The translations under genes were made by a program, and so were the position numbers. From Arthrobacter sp. SLBN-112 (GTDB lineage: Bacteria > Actinomycetota > Actinomycetes > Actinomycetales > Micrococcaceae), in contig NZ_VFMU01000001.1 of NCBI RefSeq assembly GCF_006715225.1, forward strand, positions 3,968,001 through 4,032,000: DNA of 64,000 nucleotides. The letters run 5' to 3'. The first letter of the stretch is position 1. Each line of letters opens with the position of its first letter. The notes below the pieces were generated by a model, which had not been told where the DNA came from, searched no databases, and saw nothing but the letters and a program-made list of their open reading frames with translations. Shown here one piece after another: positions 8,491 to 17,642 of the stretch.

Positions 8491-10539
8491 ATGCGGTCAA
8501 AGTTCAAACGTATCCTCGCCGTGATCGGCCTTGCCGGGTTGCTGGCGGTACCCGCCGGCGCAGCCTGGGCCGAAGACCCGGTCAAGATCCCGTCGGGCAC
8601 CAACATCGTGGATGACGCCAGTGTCCTGGGCGGCCGGAAGGGTGAGGTCCAGGACGCCATCCAGAAACTGTTGAAGGACCACAAGTACAACCTGTACGTG
8701 GTCACGGTGAAAACCTTCACCAACCCGACCGACCCGGCTCAATGGACGCAGAAAGTAGCTGAGCTGAAGAGCATGGGCAGGGCCGATGCCGTCCTGGCAA
8801 TTGCTGTTGATGACGGCAAGTTCAACTTCGCCACGAATTCGAACAGCCCTATCCGGTCCAAGCAGGCCAACATCAGCCAGAACGCAGTCACCGCCAACCT
8901 CGCTGGCGGCAAGCGTGATTTCGCGCAGGCCGCCATTGATACTGCCTCCGCCATTGGTGACGCCGCCGGCGGCGGCAGCGGCAACGTGTCGTCCGGTGAC
9001 GGCGCCGGCGCCGGCGTCCTGGTAGGTGCGGGCGTGGTGGTGGCCGGAGGCGGCGCGTACCTCTACTACCGGAACCGCCGGAAGAAGGCTGCCGGCCAGG
9101 ACGCATCCAGCGGAAGCTATGGGCCCCAGGGCGCCGAGCTGGACCCGCTGGCGTCACTCAGCGTGGAGGAACTCCGCCGGAAGAGCGGTTCCCTGCTGAT
9201 CGAGGCGGATGACGCCATTAAGACCAGCGAGCAGGAACTCGGCTTTGCCCAGGCGCAGTACGGCGATTCCGCCGTCGGAAACTTCACCAAGGCCCTGGCT
9301 GAGGCGAAAGCCCACATGACGGAGTCGTTCAAGCTGCAGCAGCAACTCGACGACCACATTCCGGACACGGAGGAGCAGCAACGGACCTGGCTGGGCGAGA
9401 TCATCCGCCGCTCCGAGGCTGCCCTGGCTTCCCTCCAGGAGCAGAAGGCTGACTTCGACTCCCTGCGTGAGCTGGAGAAGAACGCGCCGCAGGCCCTTGC
9501 CGCAGTCAACGCCGGAGCCCGCGAAGCGGACGCCAAGATCGCCAGCGCGGAGCAGTCCCTGGCCACCATGCGCTCCAAGTACGCGGACAGTGCGCTAACC
9601 CAGGTCTCGGACAACATCGTCCAAGCCAAGGAACGGCTGGCCTTCGTACAGAACGCGTCCGAAACGGCGCAGCAGAAGCTCGGTGAGGGCGAGAGCAGCC
9701 TTGCTGCAGTGGCCGTACGCGCGGCCGAAGAAAGCCTGCACCAGACCAACGTCCTCCTGGACGCCATCGCCAAGGTGGCCACCAATCTCGACGAGGCCCG
9801 CAACGGCCTCGAAGCCTCGGTGGTGGACACCTCCCAGGACCTGGCCCAGGCAAAGGCCATGATCCAGTCCGGCGCCCACGCCGAGCTGGCCGGGCCGGTA
9901 GCCGCGGTGGAGGCCGCATTGGCCCAGGTTAGGAGCGAAATCCAGGGCGGAAAGATCGACCCCATCGCCACCCTGCAGCGGGTCGAAACCGCCCACCAGT
10001 CCCTGGACCAGGCCCTGACCGGGATCCGGGACCAGCAGGAGCAGGCGCGGCGCGCGCAGGCCTCGCTGCAGCAAACCATCATGTCCGCCCAGGCGCAGAT
10101 CAGTGCCACGTCCGACTACATCACGGCGCGCCGCGGCGGAGTGGGCACCGAGGCACGCACCAGGCTTGCTGAGTCTCAGCGCAACCTCGACTATGCGCTG
10201 TCCATTGCCCGCACGGACCCTGTCACCGCGCTCACCTACGCACAGCAGGCGCATGCCCTGGCAGCGCAGGCGGCCCAACTGGCCCAGGCCGACGTCGAAC
10301 ACTTCGACGGCTACGCCAACCAGGGCTACGGCCGCGGCGGCATGTTCGGCGGCGGAGGCGGCGGTGGACTGGGCGGTGCCATTCTGGGCGGCATCCTGAT
10401 CAACTCGATCCTCAACGGTGGCCACGGCGGCTGGGGCGGCGGCGGTGGCTGGGGCGACGGCGGAGGAGGCGGTGGCTTCGGAGGCGGCGGGGACTTCGGC
10501 GGCGGCGATTTCGGCGGCGGAGACTCCGGCAGTTTCTAA
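8491..10539 (+). CDS. TPM-domain secreted/membrane protein with long coiled coil and Gly-rich tail
   Basis: A 682-residue protein. It has a Sec signal peptide (1-27, likely cleavage after AWA), a TPM domain (about 32-150, with NIVDDASVLGG and ADAVLAIAVDDGKF), a membrane helix (about 172-192) and a basic stop-transfer RNRRKK. About 400 residues of alanine/glutamate/glutamine-rich coiled coil follow (220-605), then a Gly-rich tail. The topology implies that the TPM domain is outside and the coiled coil is cytoplasmic. TPM domains occur in photosystem repair (TLP18.3) and in several bacterial membrane proteins; the bacterial function is not settled. AAGGG lies 6 nt before the ATG. PspA follows, which suggests a shared envelope-stress role. 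Confidence 0.85.
   Translation: MRSKFKRILAVIGLAGLLAVPAGAAWAEDPVKIPSGTNIVDDASVLGGRKGEVQDAIQKLLKDHKYNLYVVTVKTFTNPTDPAQWTQKVAELKSMGRADAVLAIAVDDGKFNFATNSNSPIRSKQANISQNAVTANLAGGKRDFAQAAIDTASAIGDAAGGGSGNVSSGDGAGAGVLVGAGVVVAGGGAYLYYRNRRKKAAGQDASSGSYGPQGAELDPLASLSVEELRRKSGSLLIEADDAIKTSEQELGFAQAQYGDSAVGNFTKALAEAKAHMTESFKLQQQLDDHIPDTEEQQRTWLGEIIRRSEAALASLQEQKADFDSLRELEKNAPQALAAVNAGAREADAKIASAEQSLATMRSKYADSALTQVSDNIVQAKERLAFVQNASETAQQKLGEGESSLAAVAVRAAEESLHQTNVLLDAIAKVATNLDEARNGLEASVVDTSQDLAQAKAMIQSGAHAELAGPVAAVEAALAQVRSEIQGGKIDPIATLQRVETAHQSLDQALTGIRDQQEQARRAQASLQQTIMSAQAQISATSDYITARRGGVGTEARTRLAESQRNLDYALSIARTDPVTALTYAQQAHALAAQAAQLAQADVEHFDGYANQGYGRGGMFGGGGGGGLGGAILGGILINSILNGGHGGWGGGGGWGDGGGGGGFGGGGDFGGGDFGGGDSGSF
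10318..10536 (+). repeat. Gly-codon-rich low-complexity segment
   Basis: Runs of GGCGGC/GGCGGA encode the Gly-rich C-terminal tail of the TPM protein, with GGGDFGGGDFGGGD near the end. This is a slippage-prone coding tract; its length may vary between strains. Confidence 0.7.
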
Positions 10540-10647
10540 GGACTTCCGCCGGAACACGCCGGAGAACCCCGGCGGGCGGACAGAAGCAGTACACCACTGT
10601 GCACCGGTTCCAGTGGTTAACCCAGAGCAGGACGAAAGGCAAACACC

Positions 10648-11436
10648 ATGGTTAAGCAGTCCATTTTTGGCCGGATCGCGCAGCTGGCAAAGGCGAACAT
10701 CAATACTTTGCTGGACAACGCCGAGGATCCGCAGAAGATGCTGGACCAGATGGTCCGCGACTACACCAACAACATCGCCGAAGCAGAGTCCGCCGTGGCG
10801 CAGACCATCGGCAACCTCCGCATGCTGGAAGACGACTACAACGAGGACGTCAAGAACGCGCGCGACTGGGGAAACAAGGCACTGGCCGCCTCCCGCAAGG
10901 CTGACGAGTTCCGCGCGGCCGGCGACGTTGCCGACGCCGAAAAGTTCGACAACCTGGCAAAGGTGGCCCTGCAACGCCAGATGTCGGCCGAGAACGAAGC
11001 CAAGGGTGCGGAGCCGAGCATCGCCTCCCAGCGCGAGGTGGTGGACAAGCTGAAGACCGGCCTGGACCAGATGAAGAACAAGCTCAACCAGCTGACCAGC
11101 AAGCGCAACGAACTGGTGGCCAGGTCAAAGACGGCAGCGGCGCAGTCCCAGGTGCACGACGCCATCAAGAGCATCGACATCATGGACCCCACCAGCGAAG
11201 TTGGCCGCTTCGAGGAAAAGATCCGCCGCGAAGAGGCCAAGGTCCGCGGCCAGGAGGAACTTGCAGCATCCAGCCTGGATGCGCAGTTCAACCAGCTGGA
11301 GGACCTGGGCGAGCAGACCGAGATCGAGGCCCGGCTCGCTGCGCTGAAGTCCGGCGGTGCCAAGCCTGCCCTCGGTGCCGCCAGTGCCTCACAGTCCGAG
11401 TCGACCGTTGAGGAAGCCGACTTCGACAAGCTCTAA
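10648..11436 (+). CDS. pspA: PspA/IM30 family membrane-stress protein
   Basis: A 262-residue PspA/IM30 protein, almost entirely helical. It begins MVKQSIFGRIAQLAKANINTLL (family N-terminal amphipathic helix, residues 1-22), followed by the conserved AEDPQKMLDQMVRDY and a long coiled coil. The tail (225-262) is Ala/Ser-rich and disordered. PspA-type proteins bind the inner face of stressed membranes and oligomerise like ESCRT-III to limit proton leakage. AAAGG precedes the ATG at a normal distance. The gene lies 108 nt after the TPM-domain gene on the same strand, so an operon is likely. No PspF-like regulator is nearby. Confidence 0.92.
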   Translation: MVKQSIFGRIAQLAKANINTLLDNAEDPQKMLDQMVRDYTNNIAEAESAVAQTIGNLRMLEDDYNEDVKNARDWGNKALAASRKADEFRAAGDVADAEKFDNLAKVALQRQMSAENEAKGAEPSIASQREVVDKLKTGLDQMKNKLNQLTSKRNELVARSKTAAAQSQVHDAIKSIDIMDPTSEVGRFEEKIRREEAKVRGQEELAASSLDAQFNQLEDLGEQTEIEARLAALKSGGAKPALGAASASQSESTVEEADFDKL

Positions 11437-11463
11437 AGTCAACTGGCTTCCACAGGCAAACAA

Positions 11464-11497
11464 GGCGATGGCCGGGGCCGCGGTCCCGGCCATCGCC
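11464..11497 (+). terminator. hairpin terminator after pspA
   Basis: A perfect 13-bp stem GGCGATGGCCGGG/CCCGGCCATCGCC closes an 8-nt loop 27 nt after the stop. There is no U-tract. Confidence 0.6.
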
Positions 11498-11511
11498 ATG
11501 TCCACAGTGTG

Positions 11512-11517
11512 TAGCGT
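11512..11517 (+). promoter_or_regulatory. -10 element, leaderless photolyase transcript
   Basis: TAGCGT ends exactly 6 nt before the ATG of the photolyase gene. No Shine-Dalgarno is present in the gap, so translation probably starts at the first base of the mRNA. Confidence 0.5.
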
Positions 11518-11523
11518 GGTGCC

Positions 11524-12951
11524 ATGACCTCCCCTGAAGAAACCGCCCTGGTCTGGCTCCGCGACGACCTTCGCCTGGACGACAACCCGGCCCTGAACGC
11601 CGCCGCCGCGCTGGGCCTGCCGCTGACGGTGGTCTACGTCCTGGATGAAGAATCTGCAGGGATCAGGCCGCTGGGCGGAGCAACCCGGTGGTGGCTGCAC
11701 CATTCACTCGCAGCACTGGCCTGCGCCCTCGAGGCCCGCGGCTCGCGTCTGCTCCTTCGCCATGGGCCGGCTGAACAGGTGATCAAGGAAGTGGCGGCGC
11801 AGAACGGAGCTGCCCACCTCTTCTGGAACCGGCGCTACGGGCAACCTGAGCGGACCATCGATGCCGCAGTCAAGGCGTGGGCCGGGGAGGAGGGCCTGGA
11901 GGCATCAAGCTTTCAGGCAAACCTCCTGTTCGAGCCCTGGACCGTTAAGACCGGCTCCGGAGGCCCCTACAAGGTGTTCACGCCTTTCTGGCGGGCATGC
12001 CTTGCCGGCCAGGATGTCAGGGAGCCTATGGAGCCTCCCGCCGTGATCCCGGAGCCTCCACAGCAACCAGGCCGCTTCCAGGCCGGCGACGACCTCGACA
12101 GCTGGCGGCTGCTCCCCTCCTCCCCTGACTGGAGCGGCGGACTCGCTGCCACCTGGGGTCCCGGCGAGGAAGGCGCGCATCACCGGCTGGAGGAGTTCCT
12201 GGACGGTCCGGTCGAAGAGTACGGAACCGGACGGAACCTTCCCGGCACCGAGGGAACCAGCCGCCTGTCACCCCACCTGCGGTTCGGCGAGGTCAGTCCG
12301 TTCCGGGTGTGGCGCGAGATCCGCCGCCGCTATCCTCAAAAGGTTCCTGCCGACGTCGGAATCTTCCGCTCCGAGCTTGGCTGGCGCGAATTCTGCTGGC
12401 AGCTGCTGTACAACAACCCGGAACTTGCCACCCGCAACTACCGGCCCGAATTCGACCGGTTCGCCTGGCAGCAGCCGGGCAGGAATGAGCTGGCAGCCTG
12501 GCAGCAGGGGCGCACGGGGTATCCCCTGGTGGACGCGGGCATGCGGCAGCTGTGGCAGACCGGCTGGATGCACAACCGCGTACGGATGGCCGCGGCCTCG
12601 TTCCTCGTCAAGAATCTCCTGGCTGACTGGCGGATCGGAGAGGAATGGTTCTGGGACACCCTGGTGGATGCCGACGCCGCCAGCAACCCGGCCAACTGGC
12701 AGTGGGTGGCCGGCTCGGGCGCTGACGCGTCGCCGTATTACCGGATTTTCAATCCCGTCACCCAAAGCAAAAAATTCGACGCCGGCGGCCGCTACCTGCG
12801 CGAGTTCGTCCCGGAGCTCGCGGACCTGGACAACAAATCCATCCACGAGCCCTGGAAGACAGGGGTCCCGGACTATCCCGAACCCCTCGTTGAGCTGCCG
12901 GAGTCCCGGGAACGGGCGCTGGCGGCTTACCAGCAGCTCAAGGACGGCTGA
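11524..12951 (+). CDS. phr: deoxyribodipyrimidine photo-lyase
   Basis: A 475-residue cryptochrome/photolyase. The N-terminal antenna-cofactor domain (about 7-165) starts LVWLRDDLRLDDNPAL. The C-terminal FAD domain (about 200-470) shows TSRLSPHLRFGEVSP, GWMHNRVRM, the WFWDTLVDAD segment, and NPANWQWVAGSG followed by PYYRIFNP, which lines the FAD and lesion pocket. These are the class I CPD photolyase signatures. The enzyme splits UV-induced cyclobutane pyrimidine dimers using blue light and reduced FAD in the cytoplasm. It stands alone, after the pspA terminator and convergent with the cytochrome gene. Length is normal for the family. Confidence 0.95.
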   Translation: MTSPEETALVWLRDDLRLDDNPALNAAAALGLPLTVVYVLDEESAGIRPLGGATRWWLHHSLAALACALEARGSRLLLRHGPAEQVIKEVAAQNGAAHLFWNRRYGQPERTIDAAVKAWAGEEGLEASSFQANLLFEPWTVKTGSGGPYKVFTPFWRACLAGQDVREPMEPPAVIPEPPQQPGRFQAGDDLDSWRLLPSSPDWSGGLAATWGPGEEGAHHRLEEFLDGPVEEYGTGRNLPGTEGTSRLSPHLRFGEVSPFRVWREIRRRYPQKVPADVGIFRSELGWREFCWQLLYNNPELATRNYRPEFDRFAWQQPGRNELAAWQQGRTGYPLVDAGMRQLWQTGWMHNRVRMAAASFLVKNLLADWRIGEEWFWDTLVDADAASNPANWQWVAGSGADASPYYRIFNPVTQSKKFDAGGRYLREFVPELADLDNKSIHEPWKTGVPDYPEPLVELPESRERALAAYQQLKDG

Positions 12952-13005
12952 GCCGGGCTCCAGCTGTACCGTCCCTCTCCTCCTCTGCGGAAGGCTGAGC
13001 TGGCC

Positions 13006-13938
13006 TTAGCGGCTGACTTTGCCCGTGAGGGAGGCGATGGGCCGCAGGAAGATGGGGCGGGCCAGGAACCAGGCGGCCACCATGACGGCCACGGAGGCCA
13101 GGAACACCCAGAAACCGAACCAGCTGTCGTCGTCCCTGACCCCGTACATGTGGTTCAGGTTCCGCAGCGCACCGGTGGTGAGCACCAGGAAGACGTGGAC
13201 CACGATGAAGGCCACGAAGTAGATCATCACCGGGAAGTGGACGGCGCGCGCCCACTCGATGGGGTAGGCCTTGTTTAGGCCCGCAGCCTTCTTTGGCCAG
13301 GCCGAGGACATCCGCAGGCCCGTGATGAACGCCAGCGGCGCAGCGATGAAGACGGTCACGAAGTAGGCCAACAGCTGCAGCGCGTTGTAGTTGATCCAGC
13401 CGTCTTCCGTGGGCCAGTCCAGCGAGGCGTACTGCAGCGCGGCCGACAAGGCATTGGGGAAGATGTCCCAGCTGGTGGGGACGATGCGCATCCATTGCCC
13501 GGTAGCGAACAGCAGCACGGCGAAGACGAGCCCGTTCAGGATCCAAAGGGCATCCAGCGTCAGGTGGAACCACAGTTCGAGGGTGATCTTGGTGGGCGCG
13601 TTCCTGGTGCGGATCAGGCCCTTATTGTTCCGGGTCCAATGCCCGCTGGGCCGTGTGGTGGTGCGTACCTGCCACCCTGTGCGGATGATCAGGAGCAGGA
13701 AGAAGGCGTTGAGGAAGTGCTGCCACGCCAGCCACGCCGGAAAACCCACCGGGGCGTTGTCTGGAAGTGCGGACTGGCCGGGGTAGTCCGCGAGAAAGGA
13801 CGCGACGGCGGGCAGTCCCACGAGGAGCCGGGCCACCAGGACCACCAGGACCAGCGCCGCGAGGACAGCGGGAACCACCCAGTAAAGCCGGGACCGCTTA
13901 CCCGTCGCGGCGCCGGGTTTCTTCGTGGGTGTGGCCAT
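13006..13938 (-). CDS. cytochrome b561-like integral membrane protein
   Basis: A 310-residue protein with about six membrane helices (near 20-40, 70-93, 128-150, 190-213, 237-259 and 277-297). Histidines that could ligate heme occur in helix 2 (AWQHFLNAFF), helix 3 (WFHLTLDALW) and helix 5 (AVHFPVMIYF, then VVHVFLV), the spacing seen in di-heme cytochrome b subunits of hydrogenase and formate dehydrogenase type. The N-terminus is basic and cytoplasmic (KKPGAATGKR). No partner oxidoreductase subunit is adjacent, so the electron donor and acceptor are unknown. It is convergent with the photolyase gene, 54 nt away, and no strong terminator separates them. Confidence 0.8.
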   Translation of the reverse strand: MATPTKKPGAATGKRSRLYWVVPAVLAALVLVVLVARLLVGLPAVASFLADYPGQSALPDNAPVGFPAWLAWQHFLNAFFLLLIIRTGWQVRTTTRPSGHWTRNNKGLIRTRNAPTKITLELWFHLTLDALWILNGLVFAVLLFATGQWMRIVPTSWDIFPNALSAALQYASLDWPTEDGWINYNALQLLAYFVTVFIAAPLAFITGLRMSSAWPKKAAGLNKAYPIEWARAVHFPVMIYFVAFIVVHVFLVLTTGALRNLNHMYGVRDDDSWFGFWVFLASVAVMVAAWFLARPIFLRPIASLTGKVSR

Positions 13939-14033
13939 CGAACTACATACCTCTCAGGAATGACTCGGCGGCCCGCAGATCGCGGGGCCCTTCGAAAGAG
14001 AATACTAGGAACTGTGCGCATCCAAGGAAAAGA

Positions 14034-14069
14034 AAGGCCCTGACCGGCGTAACTGCCGGTCAGGGCCTT
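14034..14069 (-). terminator. rho-independent terminator of the left initiator tRNA gene
   Basis: A 15-bp stem AAGGCCCTGACCGGC/GCCGGTCAGGGCCTT, followed in the leftward direction by TCTTTTCC, begins 5 nt after the tRNA. It is a strong intrinsic terminator. Confidence 0.8.
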
Positions 14070-14074
14070 CATAG

Positions 14075-14148
14075 TTGCGGGGACAGGATTTGAACCTGTG
14101 ACCTCTGGGTTATGAGCCCAGCGAGCTACCGAACTGCTCCACCCCGCG
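14075..14148 (-). tRNA. initiator tRNA-fMet (CAU), left copy
   Basis: A 74-nt cloverleaf without an encoded CCA. The anticodon is CAT in the loop CTCATAA. Two features mark it as the initiator: the unpaired C1-A72 at the end of the acceptor stem, and three consecutive G-C pairs at the base of the anticodon stem (GGG/CCC). The T loop is GTTCAAATC. The body is identical to the right copy at 14308-14381. Confidence 0.95.
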
Positions 14149-14164
14149 TCGCTTGATCAACACT

Positions 14165-14193
14165 ACCCTACTTTCGCGGCCGCCCTGACCACG
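14165..14193 (-). promoter_or_regulatory. weak promoter for the left initiator tRNA
   Basis: A -10-like TAGGGT (minus strand) ends 16 nt before the tRNA 5' end. The hexamer 17 bp upstream of it, CGTGGT, is a poor -35. Read-through from the right copy is limited by its terminator, so a promoter must lie here. Confidence 0.35.
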
Positions 14194-14265
14194 CTCCACC
14201 AGGTCCCCCTTTGGGATTCGACGGTCCCGGCAAGGTTGGCCGCGGCAGAGACGCCAGGGAAAGCA

Positions 14266-14301
14266 AAAGGCCCGGACATTGTTTCCAATGTCCGGGCCTT
14301 T
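14266..14301 (-). terminator. rho-independent terminator of the right initiator tRNA gene
   Basis: A perfect 16-bp stem AAAGGCCCGGACATTG/CAATGTCCGGGCCTTT with a 4-nt loop lies 6 nt after the tRNA. The arm ends in T residues in the leftward direction. Confidence 0.8.
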
Positions 14302-14307
14302 CCTCAG

Positions 14308-14381
14308 TTGCGGGGACAGGATTTGAACCTGTGACCTCTGGGTTATGAGCCCAGCGAGCTACCGAACTGCTCCACCCCGCG
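14308..14381 (-). tRNA. initiator tRNA-fMet (CAU), right copy
   Basis: Same 74-nt sequence as the left copy, with the CAT anticodon, the C1-A72 mismatch and the GGG/CCC anticodon-stem pairs of an initiator. It has its own promoter and terminator, and the flanks differ from the left copy within a few bases of the tRNA ends. Confidence 0.95.
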
Positions 14382-14392
14382 TCGCAAGAACT

Positions 14393-14421
14393 ACTTTACC
14401 GGGAGGTGAACCGCAGGCCAA
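14393..14421 (-). promoter_or_regulatory. promoter of the right initiator tRNA
   Basis: On the minus strand, -35 TTGGCC, a 17-bp spacer and -10 TAAAGT place the transcription start about 5 nt before the tRNA. It is a good sigma-70-type match. Confidence 0.6.
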
Positions 14422-14501
14422 ATCGAAGCGGCGTGACGTCCGTTACGCCGGCCCGGCACCCTGGCCCCCGTAGGAGCTTCTGGTGCCGGGCCGCCGTCGT
14501 A

Positions 14502-17501
14502 CTACTGGCCCGCTGATGCGGACGGCGTTGCCGAAGGTGAGCTGGAAGCTGCGGGGGCCGGGCTGGCCTCCGGAGCGGTCACCGGGATCTTGGCTTCGGC
14601 GTCCATGGCCTTCTTCAGCGCTGCCGCAATCTTCTTCTGCGCTTCGCCATAGGCAGCAAAGTCACCCGACGCGAGCGCCGTCTGTCCGGACTGGATGGCC
14701 GCATTCGCCTCATCCAGGGCCGCCTTCAGCTGGGCCTTGGCGTCCGCCTCTGCCGGTGTGGCAGGCGCGGCCGGGCCGGCCGGCGTCTGCCCGTTGTTGG
14801 CGGAGTCACCCGCGGCTGCGCCGGAGTCACCACCGAAGAGCTGCTTGAGGGCCGCGTCCAGCGTCGGGGCGAAGCCAACCTTGTCGCCAAAGGCCACCAG
14901 GACGCGCTGCAGCGTGGGGTATGACGTCTCACCCGTGGACTTGAGGTAGACCGGCTGGACGTAGAGGATGCCGCCGCCGACGGGCAGGGTGAGCAGGTTG
15001 CCGTTCAGCACGTCCGACGCACCTTGGCGCAGCAGGTTCAGCGCCTGCGAAACGGTGGGGTCGGAGTTGAACTTGTTCTGCGCCTGCCCCGGACCGGGCA
15101 CCTGTGTTTCCGGCGGGATCTGCAGCAGCCGCAGCTTGCCGTAGCCTTCCGCCTTCACGCCGGCCTGGTTCCCCGCGTCCGAATCCGCGGCGAGGAAGCC
15201 GTACAGGACGTTGCGGGCGTTTCCGTTCACGATCTGCGGGATGAAGGAGGAGGTCAGCTGGAACGCCGGCTTTTCCTGGTCCGGCATCTGCAGCGACATG
15301 TAGAACGGCGGCTGCTTGACGTCGGTATCCACGGTCGGATCGGCGGGGACGCTCCACGCGTCGTTGTTCTTGTAGAAGCTGGTGGGATCCGTCACGTGGT
15401 ACTGCCCCAGGAGCTCACGCTGGACCTTGAACAGGTCCTCCGGGTAGCGGACGTGGCTCATGACTGCCCCGGACATCTCCGAGTACGGCTTCAGGGATGA
15501 CGGGAAGACCTTCTGCCAGGCCTTGAGGACCGGGTCCGTGTCGTCCCAGGCATAGAGGGTGACCGAGCCGTCGTAGGCGTCCACCGTGGCCTTGACCGAG
15601 TTGCGGATGTAGTTCACCGTGCTGTTGGGCAGGGCCACGGCGCGGCCGGAGCTGGTCTGCGAATCAGTGGTGGCATCCGACAGCTGCTTCTGCTGGGAGT
15701 ACGGGTAGTACTGGCTGGTGGTGTAACCGTCCACGATCCACTTGACCCGGCCGTCCACCACTGCCGGGTACGCGCCGCCGTCAACCGTCAGGTAGGGTGC
15801 CACCTTCTGGACCCGCTCGCGGGGGTTGCGGTCGTACAGGATCTGCGACTCCGGGTTCACGCCGTCCGAAAGCAGCAGGTCCGAAGACTGGAATTTGATG
15901 GCGAAAAGGATCTTGTTGAAGAAGGAGCCAACATTGGGCCCGGCGTTGCCCTTGAACGTGTACTGGGTTTCGCCCTCCCCTTCCTTTCCGGAGGGGCGGT
16001 CCTGCTCGCGCGGGGCTGCGCCGTCGGGGGCACCGACGATCGAGTATTCCGGTGATGTCTCACCGAAGTAGATGCGCGGTTCGTAGGTTGTGTCGTTCCC
16101 CAGCACGCCGGTGGACGGAATGCCGGACTGCAGGAATTCGGGCTTGCCGTCCACGGTGAACTTGTTGCCCTTGGCAGCCACAACCCCGTAACCATGGGTG
16201 TACACCACGTGCTGGTTCAGCCAGCCCTGCTGGTTGGTTGCCACGTTCGTGGGGTTCAGCTCCCGCACGGCGATCACGGTGTCCTGGATCTTGCCGTCCA
16301 CCTCGTAGCGGTCCACGTTGAGGGCCTTGGGGAACTGGTAGTACGCGCGGTACTGTTCCAGCTGCGCAAAGGCGTCTGAGATCAGGTTCGGGTCCAGGAG
16401 CCGGATGTTGGCCGTGGTCTGGGCGTCCGGCGCGAGTGCGCCGGTGTTGGCCGTGTTGGTGGCGTCGTACCGGGTCTCCTGGATGCCGTTCAGGCCGTAG
16501 GCCTTGCGCGTGTTCTCGATGTTGCGCTGGATGTACTTGCTTTCCAGCGTCTGCTCGGACGGGCGGACCTGGAACTGCTGGATCACCCAGGGGTAGACGC
16601 CGCCGGCCAGGATGGAGGTGATGATCAGCATGGCCGTGCCGATTACCGGAAGGCGCCAGCGGCCGATCACGGCGGCCACGATGAACAGGATGGCGACCAG
16701 GACGGCAGCAACCGCCAGGATTGCCTTGGTGGGGATGACGGCGTTGACATCCGTGTAGAGCGCGCCGGCCCAGCGGCCCCCGTTGCTCTGGACGGAAGAG
16801 TAGCGGTCCAGCCAGAAGTTCACGCCCAGGAGCACCAGGAAGGCGGCGCCGGTCACGGCGATATGGATTTGCGCTGCGCGGCTGGTGAAGACGCCGCGTT
16901 CCATCAGGCGGATGCTGCCGTACAGGTAGTGCGTGAGGATGCCGGCGATGCCCGCGATCACCACCACGCTGATCAGGAACCCGGTCACGAACCCGAGGAA
17001 CGGCAAAGTCATCAGGTAGAAGCTGATGTCCATGTTGAACTGTGGATCAGCCTCACCGAAGCCAACCTGGTTGAAGAACAGCAGGACCTTCTGCCACTGG
17101 CTCGCGGCCGCGCTGCCCGCAAACAGGCCGAAGAGGACCGGCAGGCCCACCATCACGATCCGCCGGACCGGCTCCAGCTGCGCCTGGTACCGGTTGAGGT
17201 TGTCCCGGATCTCGGAATCCGGCGCGTAGACCGGCCGGGCGTTGTAGGCAATGCGGATTGCGAAGAACACCGCCGCGAACATGATGGCGAAGCCGGCCAC
17301 GAAGGTGGCGATCTTGGCGAGGTTCTCGGTGACGAAGACCTCGATGAAGCCCAGTTGCCGGTACCAGAGGACGTCGGTCCAGACATTGGCGAAGAAAATG
17401 AAGCCCACGACCACCAGGGCGACAACGATCAGGGTGGGCGTCAGGGCGCCGCGTCGTGAAGGGGGCCTGCCGGTGGACATGGTGCTGGCGGGACGGGACA
17501 A
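14502..17501 (-). CDS. UPF0182 family large membrane protein
   Basis: A 999-residue UPF0182 protein. The N-terminal third holds about seven membrane helices (first at about 20-42, starting [17 protein letters not shown], and the [14 protein letters not shown] motif after it). The remainder is a large domain, probably outside the cell, with many Tyr/Trp residues, followed by an Ala/Glu coiled segment and an Ala/Pro/Ser tail (last 60 residues). The family is widespread in Actinobacteria and cyanobacteria; its function is unknown. The TTG at 17501 is chosen because GAGG lies 8 nt upstream; an ATG seven codons later (17480) is the alternative. It is transcribed leftward with the PDZ-Lon gene upstream. 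Confidence 0.9.
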   Translation of the reverse strand: MSRPASTMSTGRPPSRRGALTPTLIVVALVVVGFIFFANVWTDVLWYRQLGFIEVFVTENLAKIATFVAGFAIMFAAVFFAIRIAYNARPVYAPDSEIRDNLNRYQAQLEPVRRIVMVGLPVLFGLFAGSAAASQWQKVLLFFNQVGFGEADPQFNMDISFYLMTLPFLGFVTGFLISVVVIAGIAGILTHYLYGSIRLMERGVFTSRAAQIHIAVTGAAFLVLLGVNFWLDRYSSVQSNGGRWAGALYTDVNAVIPTKAILAVAAVLVAILFIVAAVIGRWRLPVIGTAMLIITSILAGGVYPWVIQQFQVRPSEQTLESKYIQRNIENTRKAYGLNGIQETRYDATNTANTGALAPDAQTTANIRLLDPNLISDAFAQLEQYRAYYQFPKALNVDRYEVDGKIQDTVIAVRELNPTNVATNQQGWLNQHVVYTHGYGVVAAKGNKFTVDGKPEFLQSGIPSTGVLGNDTTYEPRIYFGETSPEYSIVGAPDGAAPREQDRPSGKEGEGETQYTFKGNAGPNVGSFFNKILFAIKFQSSDLLLSDGVNPESQILYDRNPRERVQKVAPYLTVDGGAYPAVVDGRVKWIVDGYTTSQYYPYSQQKQLSDATTDSQTSSGRAVALPNSTVNYIRNSVKATVDAYDGSVTLYAWDDTDPVLKAWQKVFPSSLKPYSEMSGAVMSHVRYPEDLFKVQRELLGQYHVTDPTSFYKNNDAWSVPADPTVDTDVKQPPFYMSLQMPDQEKPAFQLTSSFIPQIVNGNARNVLYGFLAADSDAGNQAGVKAEGYGKLRLLQIPPETQVPGPGQAQNKFNSDPTVSQALNLLRQGASDVLNGNLLTLPVGGGILYVQPVYLKSTGETSYPTLQRVLVAFGDKVGFAPTLDAALKQLFGGDSGAAAGDSANNGQTPAGPAAPATPAEADAKAQLKAALDEANAAIQSGQTALASGDFAAYGEAQKKIAAALKKAMDAEAKIPVTAPEASPAPAASSSPSATPSASAGQ

Positions 17502-17642
17502 ACTGGGTACCTCATAGCTGGTCGTCAGATATTCGAAGCGTGCGGGCGACGTACGGTACCGGTCAAACGGCTGGTTTCGTCCGTCAACTTGTGCCACGAG
17601 TGGCGGTAAAGCTTAGTTCCTGTGAGTCTAGTTGCGCCCAGT

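Noticed and set aside
14150..14265. A tRNA-adjacent integration site or mobile element between the two fMet genes
   Set aside because: No integrase, no duplicated tRNA 3' end and no direct repeats were seen; the flanks are ordinary.
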